DNA of 64,000 bases from the NCBI RefSeq assembly GCF_003054245.1, contig NZ_QBKR01000004.1, forward strand, positions 151,768-215,767, in the 5' to 3' direction. The stretch is from Melghirimyces profundicolus (lineage in GTDB: Bacteria > Bacillota > Bacilli > Thermoactinomycetales > DSM-45169). The translations under genes were made by a program, and so were the position numbers. The notes under the pieces are model-generated. The model was not told the DNA's origin, ran no database searches, and saw nothing but the letters and a program-made list of their open reading frames with translations. Below, in pieces: positions 7,276-16,578 of this stretch (its first letter is position 1; each line of letters opens with the position of its first letter).

Positions 7276-9028
7276 CGGCCCCACCTCCTTTTTCGATGAG
7301 GGACTCCAGATACTGACGCCGAACCATCCAGGCGTACCACCCCTCTTGCTCCAACAACTCCCGGTGGGTCCCCCGTTCGATAACGGCTCCGTCCTCCAGT
7401 ACGAGGATTTCGTCGGCATGCTCGATCCCCGACAGCCGGTGTGCGGCGATCAAGGTCGTTTTTCCGGCCCGTTCTTTTCGCAAAGATTCAAGGATCTTCT
7501 CCTCGGTTTTGGCATCGACAGCGGACAGGGAATCATCCAAGATCAGAATTTCCGGATCCAACAACAGGGCACGGGCGATGGAAAGACGCTGTTTCTGACC
7601 GCCGGAGAGGGTGACGCCACGCTCCCCGACAAGGGTGTCATATCCTTCTTCCAACCGGAGGATGTCCTCATGGACCCGGGCGAGACGGGCCACGCGCTCG
7701 ATTTCCCCGTCAGTGGCTTCCGGCCGGCCGAAAGCGATGTTCTCCCGGATCGTCGCGGAAAAGAGGAAATGATCCTGGGGAACGTAGCCGATCGCCGACC
7801 TTAAAGCCGACAGGGTGTACTCTTCCACGGGAATCCCCCCGATGGAAACGGAACCCGGGGGACCTTCCACTTCCCGGAGCAGCAACCGGAACAGCGTCGT
7901 CTTCCCGCTGCCGGTCTTACCCACGACACCCAAAGTGGCTCCCTGCGGCACGGTCACTTGAACCCGGTGGAGGGCCGGCGTTTCCGCCTCCGGATAGGTA
8001 AAGCGGGAAAGGTTAAAGCGGATTTCCCCCGAAGCCGGCCGGGTGACAGCCCCCTCCCGGTCGGAGATGTCCGGTTCCACGTTCAACAGGGATCGGATGC
8101 GGTCGTAGGAGGCACGCCCCCGCTGCATGATGTTGGTCAGAAACCCGAAGGCCAGCATCGGCCAGATCAGCTGGCCGAGATAGAGGGTGAACTGGGTCAA
8201 TTGCCCGATCGTCATCTCCCCGTTCGTGACATACACCGCCCCGAAGGCGACGGTCAGAAAAAAGGAGACCCCTACGATCAGGGAGATGGTGGGACCGAAC
8301 AGGGCATCGATCCGGGCCACGGAGATGTTCTTCTCCACCACGTCAAGAGACAACCGATGAAAGGATCGCTTCTCCGCTTCTTCCCGGCCGAAAGCTTTCA
8401 CCACCCGCACTCCGGAGATGTTCTCCTGCACCTTGTTGTTAATGTCGGAAAAAGCAGCCTGGGCCTTCAGAAACCGCTCGTGCATCCATTTTCCGTACCG
8501 GCCGACCGCCCAGGCCATGAACGGCATCGGGACCAAGGCGATCAGGGTGAGTTTCCAGCTGATGAAAACGGCCATGGACAGGACCACCAATCCCCCGAGC
8601 ACCAGCGAATCCACAAAGGTGAGAACTCCTTCCCCCGCCGTCACCCGGACCGCCTGAACGTCGTTGGTGGCGTGGGCCATCAGGTCACCCGTGCGCCGGC
8701 GGTTAAAAAAACGGGGAGACATGCGGGTAAAGTGGGCGTACAGCTCCCCTCTGAGCTGTTGCCCCAAGCGGAAAGCGGCGCCAAACAGAAGAATCCGCCA
8801 GAAATAACGCAATATATACATGGTTATGCCGGCCACGGCCAACAGGGTCAGCCACTTCAGCAGAAAGCCCGTGGTCAACTTCTCCCCCTCGATGGCATCC
8901 ACCACCAACCGGACGACATAAGGAGGGAAAATCTCCAGGAGCGCCACCACCAGCAAGACCCCCACACCGAGGATGTAACTCTTCTTTTCCTGTTTGAAAA
9001 ACCACCAGAGGTCCCGAAAAATGCGCAT
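7232..9028 (-). CDS. heterodimeric ABC exporter subunit, BmrC/YheI-like
   Basis: 598 residues with the same domain order as its partner. Walker A is GKTGSGKTT and the signature is canonical LSGGQKQR, but Walker B reads ILILDDSLSAVDAKTE, with Asp where the catalytic Glu is expected, as in BmrC. Thus each subunit supplies one half of a normal ATP site and one half of a degenerate site. Segments such as KNRTGDLMA-like RRRTGDLMAHATNDVQAV and IGYVPQDHFLFSATIREN match YheI closely. First gene of a minus-strand unit; the start has GAAGGGGAA upstream, and a TATAAT-like box lies on the minus strand at 9149-9154. Confidence 0.88.
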   Translation of the reverse strand: MRIFRDLWWFFKQEKKSYILGVGVLLVVALLEIFPPYVVRLVVDAIEGEKLTTGFLLKWLTLLAVAGITMYILRYFWRILLFGAAFRLGQQLRGELYAHFTRMSPRFFNRRRTGDLMAHATNDVQAVRVTAGEGVLTFVDSLVLGGLVVLSMAVFISWKLTLIALVPMPFMAWAVGRYGKWMHERFLKAQAAFSDINNKVQENISGVRVVKAFGREEAEKRSFHRLSLDVVEKNISVARIDALFGPTISLIVGVSFFLTVAFGAVYVTNGEMTIGQLTQFTLYLGQLIWPMLAFGFLTNIMQRGRASYDRIRSLLNVEPDISDREGAVTRPASGEIRFNLSRFTYPEAETPALHRVQVTVPQGATLGVVGKTGSGKTTLFRLLLREVEGPPGSVSIGGIPVEEYTLSALRSAIGYVPQDHFLFSATIRENIAFGRPEATDGEIERVARLARVHEDILRLEEGYDTLVGERGVTLSGGQKQRLSIARALLLDPEILILDDSLSAVDAKTEEKILESLRKERAGKTTLIAAHRLSGIEHADEILVLEDGAVIERGTHRELLEQEGWYAWMVRRQYLESLIEKGGGADGDEAVARLPQTSS

Positions 9029-9192
9029 ATGCGTTCCCCTTCTGTCCTAAAATCGGCTAAAAAAATACGCCCGCCGGCAGTGCAGCTCCCGGGCGGGACG
9101 GAGCCGTTCGGAACAAATACCGGATACAAAAAGTGCCATTCCATATCCATTATAGCACGCTGTATAAGCCCGGCGCAGTTGTTTCAGACAAA

Positions 9193-9222
9193 CAAAAAAG
9201 GGGCGGACGACTGCCCGCCCCG
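9193..9222 (-). terminator. terminator of queG-ogt
   Basis: GGGGCGG (9200-9206) pairs with CCGCCCC (9215-9221); the minus strand continues into a T run. It lies about 70 bases past the ogt stop. Confidence 0.75.
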
Positions 9223-9292
9223 TCGAAATCGACAGGTGAAGCGTTGGATCCCAAACGGTAAAAACGAATAAAAGTGCAAAAAGCAGGGGTGG

Positions 9293-9832
9293 TCATGCCC
9301 GGGCCTGGCGGGGTAGCGCTCCCTCCAGTCCGAGCAGGAATTCCTTGATTTCAAGGCCTCCCCCATAGCCAACGAGGGATCCGTTGGAGCCCACCACCCG
9401 ATGGCAGGGAACAATGATCGAAACCGGGTTCCGGTTGTTAGCGCCGCCGACGGCCCGCACCGCTTTGGGTGCCCCCATCGCCTGAGCCACATCTTTATAG
9501 GAGCGGACCTCCCCGTAGGGAATGGTTTGGAGCTGTTGCCAAACCAGCTTTTGAAATGCGGTTCCATAAAGGTCCACAGGCACATCGAACCGGCGGCGAT
9601 TCCCTTCGAAGTATTCGTTGAGTTGCTGGGCAACGGATCGGAGTTCCAAGTCGTTCCGCTCCAACTGGATGGAGCCGAGCCACTCCTTAGCCCATCGTTC
9701 CAGGAACAGGGGGGCCTGTGCCCCTTTCGCGAAGTCAAGTCTGCAAAGCCCCTTTCCTGTCATGGCCAGCGTAATGGGACCGACCGGGCTGTCCGTTTCA
9801 CTCCACACGAGGACTCGTGAAGCTGAGACCAT
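9293..9832 (-). CDS. ogt: methylated-DNA--protein-cysteine methyltransferase
   Basis: About 179 residues. It repairs O6-alkylguanine by irreversible transfer of the alkyl group to its own cysteine. The active-site motif PCHRV is at residues 142-146 (Cys143), preceded by NNRNPVSIIV and followed by VGSNGSLVGYGGG, all typical. The N-terminal ribonuclease-like lobe is present. I use ATG 9832 rather than the upstream in-frame ATG because homologues start near VLVWSETDSPVGP and AGAGG precedes this ATG. The gene begins seven bases after the queG stop, so the two are an operon, ending in a terminator at 9193-9222. Confidence 0.92.
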   Translation of the reverse strand: MVSASRVLVWSETDSPVGPITLAMTGKGLCRLDFAKGAQAPLFLERWAKEWLGSIQLERNDLELRSVAQQLNEYFEGNRRRFDVPVDLYGTAFQKLVWQQLQTIPYGEVRSYKDVAQAMGAPKAVRAVGGANNRNPVSIIVPCHRVVGSNGSLVGYGGGLEIKEFLLGLEGALPRQARA

Positions 9833-9839
9833 AATACCT

Positions 9840-11015
9840 CTAAGCCTCCCTGTACGTTCTGTGATTCGCCGTTTCTTCCCCACGGCATTCATCCAGGGCC
9901 TTTTCGATTTCCTCCTTCACTTTCTGATCCCGTTCTGTTTTCCCGGCGAGGCTCAATGCATCCGCTGCTTCCGGTCCGCCGATCCTTCCCAGGGCCCAAG
10001 CCGCCGTCCCTCTGATCACGGGGCGGGGATCTTCTTTCAAAAGGCGGATCAAATCCGGAACCGCGGTCCGGTCCCGAAACCGCCCGAGGGCGATGATGGC
10101 GTTTCTCTGAATCGGTTTTTTCCCTCTCCAGGACCCCGCCATCGAACCGAAGCGCTCGCGGAACTCCCGGTTGCTCAGTTGAAGCAGGGGTTTCAAAAGG
10201 GGTCGTACCTTTTCGGGATCCGGTGTAAATTCCTCGTGGTGCGTGAAGTTTTTCTTCCGGTTGTAGGGGCAGACCGCCTGGCAGGTCTCAAAACCGTAGA
10301 GGTATCCTCCCAACAGATCCCGGTACTCCGGGGCAAGGAACCCCTTGGTCTGGGTCAGGTAGGCCAGACAAGCCCGGGAGTTGAGTTGCCCGGGAGCAAC
10401 CAGGGCCCCGGTGGGACAGGCATCCAGACAGGCGGTGCAATCGCCGCAGGCTTCGGTCACCGGCTGGTCCGGCGGAAGGTGGACATCGGTGATCATCTCG
10501 CCGAGATACACCCAGGAGCCGAACTCCGGCGTGATGATCGAGGTATTTTTACCGCTCCACCCGATCCCGGCCCGTTCAGCCACGGCCCGATCCGAAAGAG
10601 CGCCGGTGTCCACCATCACGGTCGCCGCCGCCCCGGGAACCAGTTCCAGCAGCTTGGCTTTCAATCCTTCCAGTTTCCGCTTCAGCACATTGTGATAATC
10701 TTCTCCCCAAGATGCCCGGCAAAACACCCCCCTGTATGCTCCGGGTTTGGAAACGGGCGGCTGTTCCATCTTGGTGGGATAAGCGAGGGCGATGGCAATG
10801 ATGGATCGGGCTTCGGGAAGAATTTTCCGCGGGTCGGTCCGCTTATCCAGGTCCGGTTCCTCAAAACCCGACTCAAACCCGGCTTCCCGATGGCGCTTCA
10901 ACCGTTCTTTCAACTCGGTGAAAGGTTCCGCCGACGCGAATCCGATTTTGTCGATTTTCAGCCGTTTGGCCTCCATCTGCAACGCTTTTTTGATCTCGGC
11001 CGCCTCCATTTTCAT
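9840..11015 (-). CDS. queG: epoxyqueuosine reductase
   Basis: 391 residues. QueG removes the epoxide oxygen from epoxyqueuosine in tRNA anticodons using cobalamin and two 4Fe-4S clusters. CGDCTACLDACPTGAL and CQAVCPYNRK are the two ferredoxin-like cluster motifs near residues 200-260. The N-terminal part is the cobalamin-binding DUF1730 region, and the C-terminal 70 residues contain HEAT-type repeats (IRGTAAWALGRIGG), as in Bacillus QueG. GAAAGGAGGGCG lies upstream of ATG 11015, so the 21 residues further upstream are not part of the protein. It heads an operon with ogt. Confidence 0.92.
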   Translation of the reverse strand: MKMEAAEIKKALQMEAKRLKIDKIGFASAEPFTELKERLKRHREAGFESGFEEPDLDKRTDPRKILPEARSIIAIALAYPTKMEQPPVSKPGAYRGVFCRASWGEDYHNVLKRKLEGLKAKLLELVPGAAATVMVDTGALSDRAVAERAGIGWSGKNTSIITPEFGSWVYLGEMITDVHLPPDQPVTEACGDCTACLDACPTGALVAPGQLNSRACLAYLTQTKGFLAPEYRDLLGGYLYGFETCQAVCPYNRKKNFTHHEEFTPDPEKVRPLLKPLLQLSNREFRERFGSMAGSWRGKKPIQRNAIIALGRFRDRTAVPDLIRLLKEDPRPVIRGTAAWALGRIGGPEAADALSLAGKTERDQKVKEEIEKALDECRGEETANHRTYREA

Positions 11016-11156
11016 CGCCCCGCCCTCCTTTCTCTCACAGGTTTGGTTTACTTCCATGATAACACGGAAACACAACAACCGCCCGGTTCATGACCGGATT
11101 ATTGTTATTGTTATTTTATAACGGTTACGAGTCGAACAGACCGCTTTTATATGCGG

Positions 11157-11591
11157 TCAACCCTTGGGAATGGCGCCCCGGGCCAGTTCGTCGCAACGGT
11201 TGTTCAGCTCGACGTCGCTGTGGCCTTTCACTTTGATGAATTCCACGTCGTGTTTCCGAACTTCCTTTAACAGTTCTTGCCACAAATCCTTGTTTTCCAC
11301 AGGTTCCTTCCGGCTGTTGACCCAGCCCCGCCTTTCCCAGTTGAGATACCACTTCTGTTTGAAGCAGTTGGCCAGATAGGCGCTGTCGGTATAGAGCTTG
11401 ACCTTGCAGGGTTGCTTCAACCGCCGGAGGGCTTCAAGGGCGGCAGTCAACTCCATCCGGTTGTTGGTCGTTTTCTTTTCCCCGCCGGTGAGTTCCTTCC
11501 GCCGGTCCCCGTAAATCAAAAGAGCCCCCCACCCCCCCGGGCCGGGGTTGCCCGAACAGGCGCCGTCGGTGTAGATCGTAACCTCTTTCAA
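11157..11591 (-). CDS. rnhA: ribonuclease HI
   Basis: 144 residues, the usual length of bacterial RNase HI, which cleaves RNA in RNA-DNA hybrids. The catalytic acidic residues are visible: YTDGACSGNPGPGGWGA (first Asp), NNRMELTAALEAL (Glu), YTDSAYL (second Asp) and HSDVELNNRCDELA near the C-terminus (last Asp). The start is a TTG at 11591 preceded by a strong GAGGAGGAGAGGGG. It starts 14 bases after the stop of the COG3044 ATPase gene and is probably co-transcribed with it. Confidence 0.93.
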   Translation of the reverse strand: MKEVTIYTDGACSGNPGPGGWGALLIYGDRRKELTGGEKKTTNNRMELTAALEALRRLKQPCKVKLYTDSAYLANCFKQKWYLNWERRGWVNSRKEPVENKDLWQELLKEVRKHDVEFIKVKGHSDVELNNRCDELARGAIPKG

Positions 11592-11604
11592 ACCCCTCTC
11601 CTCC

Positions 11605-13314
11605 TCACAGAACCCTCAAGGTCCGCAACCGGTTGACAGCCGCCGCCACTTCATGCTTCCGCGGCAGGGCCAGGTCCCCCGGATGTTGTCCTTTGAAAGG
11701 TGAAATCACATCCAAACCCTTTTGCCCGATCTCTGCGTAAATCGCCTCGATCAACTCCCTCAGCGTCTTCCCGCCGTCCGCCTTCTTCCCGATCAGGCGC
11801 ATCATTTCGGCGATCGCCCGGGTCTGACTGACATCGACCAGCTGCTCCACGCCGGAGAGGTCCACCACCGTCGATCCGAACTGGATCGACCGGAGCCCTT
11901 TGGCGTCCACCTTTTCCTTTTTGCCTTTCCTTGGATCGAATCCTTTTCCGAGAACTTTGCGCGGGGTCACTTCACCGAACTCCTCACCGCCTTCCCGGCT
12001 CCGGTCGTTGGTTTGGATCCGGGCCACTTCTTTCGCTTCCCGGGTCACCTCATAAGGCAGATATTCATCCATCATGATGACCGTGTCCGCCACATCGAAG
12101 TAGTCGCCGGAACCACCGAGGACCAAGATGCTGGAGGTCCCTTTCTCTTCATAAAGCTGCCGCACCTTGTCGATGAAGGGGGTGATGGGTTCTTTCCCTT
12201 TGGCCACCAATTTCTGCATCCGACCGTCCCGGATCATGAAGTTGGTGGCGCTGGTGTCCTCGTCAATCAGGAGACAGGAGGCGCCCATCTCCAGGCTTTC
12301 CACGATGTTGGTCGCCTGGGAGGTGCTCCCGCTGGCGTCTTCGGTGGAAAAACGGACCGTATCCCGTCCGAAAGGAAGGTTGTTGATGAAAGGGGAAATG
12401 TTCACCTTTTCCACCCGACGCCCGTCTTCGGCCCGGACTTTGACTGCTTCGGCATCGGTGATCACATATTCCCGGCCATCCCCGGCGATGTGGTCGTAAA
12501 CCCCCCGCTCCAGGGCGTTCAGAAGGGTGCTTTTTCCGTGGTATCCACCCCCGACGATCAAAGTGATCCCGTCACGGATGGCCATTCCCCGGATGGGGCT
12601 TCCGTGAGGGACCTTCACCGAAACCTCCAACGATTCCGGCGCCCGGAACTCCACCACGTTCTCTCCTTTGAGGGGACGATCGCTGATGCCGCTCTCCCTG
12701 GGAAGAACGGCGCTGTTGGCGATAAAGGCGATCCAGCCTTTTTCCTTCAGATATTGACGGATGGCCCGCTGGTTGTCGACCAGCTTCATCCGCTCTTCCA
12801 CCCCTTCCCGGTCGATGGAGTCGGCCGGAGTGGCCTCCATGACCAGCCTCGGCAAGTAGTCGCAGAGCATCTCTTCCGCTTTCCGGCCGAGGACCCGGCG
12901 TCCCTGGGCGGGAAGACCCACAGTGACCCGCACCTCCACATAATCCCGGGTCACCACCGCCGCCGTGCGGGGCAGGATTTCCTGTCCGGGGCGGTCCACT
13001 CCGATCAGGCCGCTTTTGCCCGTCCCTTTGGCCCGGAAGGAGTAGCGGGCGGCCTTCTCCGCCCAAACCCGGGCGATCCAGTCTTCCAGGGCCACTTTCC
13101 GGTGAGGTTGTGTGAACCACTCTTCGGGGATCTTCGCTTCGCTCTGGGGCATCCGCACCCGAATGCGGGAAGGGGCTGCAAAGGGGTCCCCCTGAACGTA
13201 GTCGATCATCAGTTGAAAATGGGGAAAGCGGTATTCCCCCTGAAGGTCCTTGTACGCCTTATAACCTTTTCCGTCGATTCGGGATAATGTCTGTTTCAAC
13301 CGTTTCAAATCCAT
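11605..13314 (-). CDS. ABC-class ATPase of the COG3044/PF09818 family
   Basis: 569 residues of a widely conserved but functionally uncharacterised ATPase family. The N-terminal half (YPRFPHFQL-like RFPHFQLMIDYVQGDPFAAPSR) is family-specific; GGGYHGKSTLLNALERG near residue 260 is Walker A, and CLLIDEDTSATNFMIRD near 350 is Walker B with the catalytic Glu. It has no membrane segments. GAGGAGGT stands directly against ATG 13314, so the TTG two codons later (13308), at normal spacing, may be the true start. It is followed by rnhA. Confidence 0.85.
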   Translation of the reverse strand: MDLKRLKQTLSRIDGKGYKAYKDLQGEYRFPHFQLMIDYVQGDPFAAPSRIRVRMPQSEAKIPEEWFTQPHRKVALEDWIARVWAEKAARYSFRAKGTGKSGLIGVDRPGQEILPRTAAVVTRDYVEVRVTVGLPAQGRRVLGRKAEEMLCDYLPRLVMEATPADSIDREGVEERMKLVDNQRAIRQYLKEKGWIAFIANSAVLPRESGISDRPLKGENVVEFRAPESLEVSVKVPHGSPIRGMAIRDGITLIVGGGYHGKSTLLNALERGVYDHIAGDGREYVITDAEAVKVRAEDGRRVEKVNISPFINNLPFGRDTVRFSTEDASGSTSQATNIVESLEMGASCLLIDEDTSATNFMIRDGRMQKLVAKGKEPITPFIDKVRQLYEEKGTSSILVLGGSGDYFDVADTVIMMDEYLPYEVTREAKEVARIQTNDRSREGGEEFGEVTPRKVLGKGFDPRKGKKEKVDAKGLRSIQFGSTVVDLSGVEQLVDVSQTRAIAEMMRLIGKKADGGKTLRELIEAIYAEIGQKGLDVISPFKGQHPGDLALPRKHEVAAAVNRLRTLRVL

Positions 13315-13676
13315 ACCTCCTCTGGTTCGGGAGCCGTGTTTCCTTATTTATTTCCCGTTCCTTCCAACCCTAACAGGTGTATGGGTTCACCATCGATGGA
13401 GTCGATCGTTGTCAGCCACGGCGACCTGTTGGCCATCCGGCAAGGAAATCATGTTTGTCCGTGGCAAGGGTCGCTTCACTCCGGCTCTCTTTGCAGCAGG
13501 ACACCGCTTCCTGCAACCGTCAACCACGACCGCAGGGTTTGAGGTCCAGCGTTGCGGGGGAATGACATCCCCCGGCAGGGGTGGATCACCCATCCATAAG
13601 ACAGGAAAAGGGAAGTCGGAAGCGAGATCGGAACGATTGCCGTATCTTTCAGAATAACGCCTTCCGGGACACGGGG
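13315..13676. other. intergenic stretch without a recognised gene
   Basis: About 360 bases between the type 4 UDG gene and the COG3044 ATPase gene. Reading frames here are short and show no family resemblance. The string GTCGCTTCACTCC at about 13469 resembles part of the dispersed repeat unit, too short to call. No terminator with a clear T run is visible. Confidence 0.5.
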
Positions 13677-14267
13677 TCAAATTTCCGCTGTCCGTTTCCG
13701 CTGTCCATTTCCGCCGGCGAGAACTTCCCGGTAGGCGTCCCGGATCGCCTGGAAGTCCTCCCATGCGTCCCTCTTTCCGGCAGGGTTCCGTAGAAGATAA
13801 GCCGGGTGGAAGGTGGGCATCATCCGAATTCCTTTCCGTTCGATCCAGCGGCCCCGGATCCGGGTGATCCGCGCCCGGGGATCGATCAAGGCCCGGGTCG
13901 GGGCCGATCCCAGGGTCACGATCAGCCGGGGACGAATGGCGAGAAACTGTTCCCGGAGAATGGTGATACAAGTGTTCATTTCCTCCTCATGGGGCGTCCG
14001 GTTCCCCGGGGGGCGGCACTTGACAATATTGGTGATAAACACTTCCTCCCTGGGAATTTCCGCTGCTTCCAGCATCCGGGTCAACAATTGTCCCGCCCGA
14101 CCGACAAAGGGGCGACCCTGCCGGTCTTCGTCAGCCCCCGGCCCTTCCCCCACAAACATGAGCGGTGATCGGGGGTTTCCTTCCCCCAGCACGATCCGGG
14201 TGCGCCCCCGGTGAAGGGGACAGCGGGTGCAATCAGCATGGCGTCTATGTACGGATTCCAGATCCAA
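13677..14267 (-). CDS. type 4 uracil-DNA glycosylase (Fe-S)
   Basis: About 196 residues. Removes uracil from DNA produced by cytosine deamination. Motif FVGEGPGADEDRQGRPFVG is the uracil-binding region, CRPPGNRTP follows, and HPAYLL near residue 160 is the second active-site motif. CTRC near residue 13 together with later cysteines forms the 4Fe-4S ligand set of the family. I prefer the TTG at 14267, preceded by GGGAGGGG at proper spacing; ATG 14309 would add 14 basic residues and lacks a convincing site. Family 4 enzymes are typical of thermophiles and many Firmicutes. Confidence 0.88.
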   Translation of the reverse strand: MDLESVHRRHADCTRCPLHRGRTRIVLGEGNPRSPLMFVGEGPGADEDRQGRPFVGRAGQLLTRMLEAAEIPREEVFITNIVKCRPPGNRTPHEEEMNTCITILREQFLAIRPRLIVTLGSAPTRALIDPRARITRIRGRWIERKGIRMMPTFHPAYLLRNPAGKRDAWEDFQAIRDAYREVLAGGNGQRKRTAEI

Positions 14268-14492
14268 TCCGGTTCCCCTCCCTCTCTTTTTCCTTATTAT
14301 TGCATACAAAAAAGCGGTCCTTCCATGGGTATCCGTCTTTTATTTCTGTTTATATTCATGATATAATGGATTGATAAACTTGCTGATTTTATATTCAGGT
14401 ATCCAATCCGGATTTTAACATGTTGTTCAACCGAACTTCATAGTGTTCCGGTATGGTAGTGTTGTGTGGACAGACAAAAGGAGTGATTCCAT

Positions 14493-15326
14493 TTGTCCAT
14501 TTTGAAATATCCTCTCTTTGTTTCCGATATTGACGGAACTCTGGTCAACCAAATGAAAGAAATCCCTGAAGCCAATAAAAAAACCATCTCCACTTTCCGT
14601 CACCAGGGAGGGCTCTTTACCCTGGCCACGGGACGGAGTTACATGGAAGCGAAACGGTTCATTGAAGAGATGGACGTCCGGCTGCCCGTCATCCTCTGCA
14701 ATGGCGGTGTGATCTACGATCCAGCCACGGACCGGTTGCAACCGACGGCTGCGATCGAGCGAAGCATGGTTTTTGATGCTCTTGCGGACCTGGAAAAGTT
14801 GACGGACATTCTGGATATCTTCATCTACACCACGGACAAGGTATACGCCACCGGGATCAGCCCCCAAACCCAAGCCCAAATCGAAACCGGGGAATTTCCC
14901 CTGGAACTGGTGGGAAGCTACCATCATCTTCCGGAAGTTCCTTGGATCAAAATGGTCGTGGTGGCGGAACCGCAACACATGCCCCAGTTGCACGCCTGGA
15001 CCGAAACGGTGGACTATCCCTTGGAATTCGTCCAGTCTTCGGAAAATTACTTTGAAATTCTCCCCCAAAACGTGTCCAAAGGAAACGCCGTCCGCCAATT
15101 GGCGGAACGCTTCGATTTGCATCCCGGCCAATGCGCCGCGATCGGAGATCATTTGAATGATCTTTCCATGGTGGAAATGGCCGGCGACTCCGCCGCTGTT
15201 GCCAATGCTCACCCCAAACTGATTCAGGCGGCCCGCCGGATCGTCCCCAGCAACGAGGCGGCCGGTGTCGCCCACTTCGTCCGCCATCACCTCCTGGCGC
15301 CCGTTTCCCAGGCACAAAGCCAGTGA
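14493..15326 (+). CDS. Cof-type HAD-superfamily phosphatase
   Basis: 277 residues. The HAD motifs are in order: FVSDIDGTLV (nucleophile Asp near residue 11), TLATGRS (motif II), a C2-type cap, then the lysine region SKGNAVRQLAERF and GDHLNDLSMVEMAG (motif IV). Family members dephosphorylate sugar phosphates, pyridoxal phosphate or flavin precursors; the substrate is not predictable here. The start is a TTG with AAAAGGAGTG upstream. The gene is monocistronic, ending in a terminator at 15338-15375. Confidence 0.88.
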   Translation: MSILKYPLFVSDIDGTLVNQMKEIPEANKKTISTFRHQGGLFTLATGRSYMEAKRFIEEMDVRLPVILCNGGVIYDPATDRLQPTAAIERSMVFDALADLEKLTDILDIFIYTTDKVYATGISPQTQAQIETGEFPLELVGSYHHLPEVPWIKMVVVAEPQHMPQLHAWTETVDYPLEFVQSSENYFEILPQNVSKGNAVRQLAERFDLHPGQCAAIGDHLNDLSMVEMAGDSAAVANAHPKLIQAARRIVPSNEAAGVAHFVRHHLLAPVSQAQSQ

Positions 15327-15337
15327 GAGATGACTTG

Positions 15338-15375
15338 ACCCGTTGATTCCACTCCGGTGGGCCAACGGGTTTTTC
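15338..15375 (+). terminator. terminator of the HAD phosphatase gene
   Basis: ACCCGTTG (15338-15345) pairs with CAACGGGT (15363-15370), followed by a T run. Confidence 0.75.
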
Positions 15376-15443
15376 CTTTCGTGGCACTCCTCTTCCCGGC
15401 GGGGGCGTGATACAGTAGACAAAAAGAGAAGAGGAGGTTTCAC

Positions 15444-16532
15444 ATGATCCAGCAACGACTGCGTGACCACGGCTTTCCCGTGGGACGGCTGCCCACGGGA
15501 AGCCGGAACTGCATCACCGATGTGGCGGATGTGCGGGTGGGTCACATCACATTGCGGGAACCGGACAAAGGAATCTGCACCGGAGTGACGGCCATCCTCC
15601 CCCATGGAGGAAATCCCTTTCGGGTAAAGTCGACGGCCGCTTCCCATGTCATCAACGGATTCGGTAAAACGACGGGACTGGTGCAGGTGGAGGAGCTCGG
15701 AACGCTGGAGTCCCCCCTCCTCCTCACCAACACCTTCGGTGTCCCGGCGGCCACGGAAGGTGCCCTGCGCTGGCTGATGGAGCGGGACCCATCCATCGGG
15801 GATTCGGCAGGATCCGTCAACGTGGTAACGGCAGAGTGCAACGACGGATGGCTGAACGATTTGCGCGGTCTTCACGTTCGCCCCGGGCACGCCTTCCGGG
15901 CGATCGAATGCGCCCGGGGGGACCGGCGGTCGGAAGAAGGGTCGATCGGTGCCGGGACGGGAATGATTTGTTTCGGATGGAAGGGTGGGATCGGAACCTC
16001 TTCCCGGCGGATCACCACCGAACGGGGGGTCGGTCACATTGGGGTTCTCACCCTCACCAACTTCGGCCGCCCCGAGGACCTTACCATCCTCGGGGTTCCG
16101 ATGGACCGAATCGCTCCTGAAACCATGGAATCTCCTCCGGACGGTTCCGTCATCATCGTCCTGGCAACGGACCTTCCGATGGACGCCCGTCAGCTGAAGC
16201 GGGTGGCACGGCGCTCCGCCTTCGGACTGGCCCGGACCGGCTCCTTCGCTTATCACGGGAGCGGAGACATCGTCATCGCCTTCAGCAACGCCCGCCTCCA
16301 GCCCCACGTTCCGGATGATTCCATCCTGTCGGCCGGACATCTGGCTGAAGACGGACCGCTGATCTCCCGATGCTTCCGGGCGGCGGCGGAGGCCACGGAA
16401 GAAGCCGTCTACAACTCCCTGTTCCAGACAGAGACGATCACCGGCCGGCAGGGAAGATCCATCCCCATCCTGCCTCCATCCGCCGTGCTTGAACGCCTGA
16501 AAGAAGCCGGCCTCCTTGGACGGGATGTATGA
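15444..16532 (+). CDS. P1-family (S58) aminopeptidase, DmpA-like
   Basis: 362 residues. P1 peptidases are Ntn-type hydrolases that self-cleave to give an N-terminal serine or threonine nucleophile and then act as aminopeptidases on small peptides. VRVGHITLREPDKGICTGVTAILP is the family N-terminus; the segment GSIGAGTGMICFGWKGGIGTSSR near residue 165 and HIGVLTLTNFGR near 195 bracket the expected processing region. The protein has no signal peptide. GAAGAGGAGG is well placed upstream of ATG 15444. The DUF2512 gene follows 46 bases later and may be co-transcribed. Confidence 0.85.
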   Translation: MIQQRLRDHGFPVGRLPTGSRNCITDVADVRVGHITLREPDKGICTGVTAILPHGGNPFRVKSTAASHVINGFGKTTGLVQVEELGTLESPLLLTNTFGVPAATEGALRWLMERDPSIGDSAGSVNVVTAECNDGWLNDLRGLHVRPGHAFRAIECARGDRRSEEGSIGAGTGMICFGWKGGIGTSSRRITTERGVGHIGVLTLTNFGRPEDLTILGVPMDRIAPETMESPPDGSVIIVLATDLPMDARQLKRVARRSAFGLARTGSFAYHGSGDIVIAFSNARLQPHVPDDSILSAGHLAEDGPLISRCFRAAAEATEEAVYNSLFQTETITGRQGRSIPILPPSAVLERLKEAGLLGRDV

Positions 16533-16578
16533 AAAACGCCTTCCCGCGGGAGGATACAGACCTAAAGGAGGGTCCCGA

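Noticed and set aside
13387..13971. 194-residue minus-strand protein upstream of the ATPase gene
   Set aside because: It overlaps the type 4 UDG gene in another frame and has no ribosome binding site.
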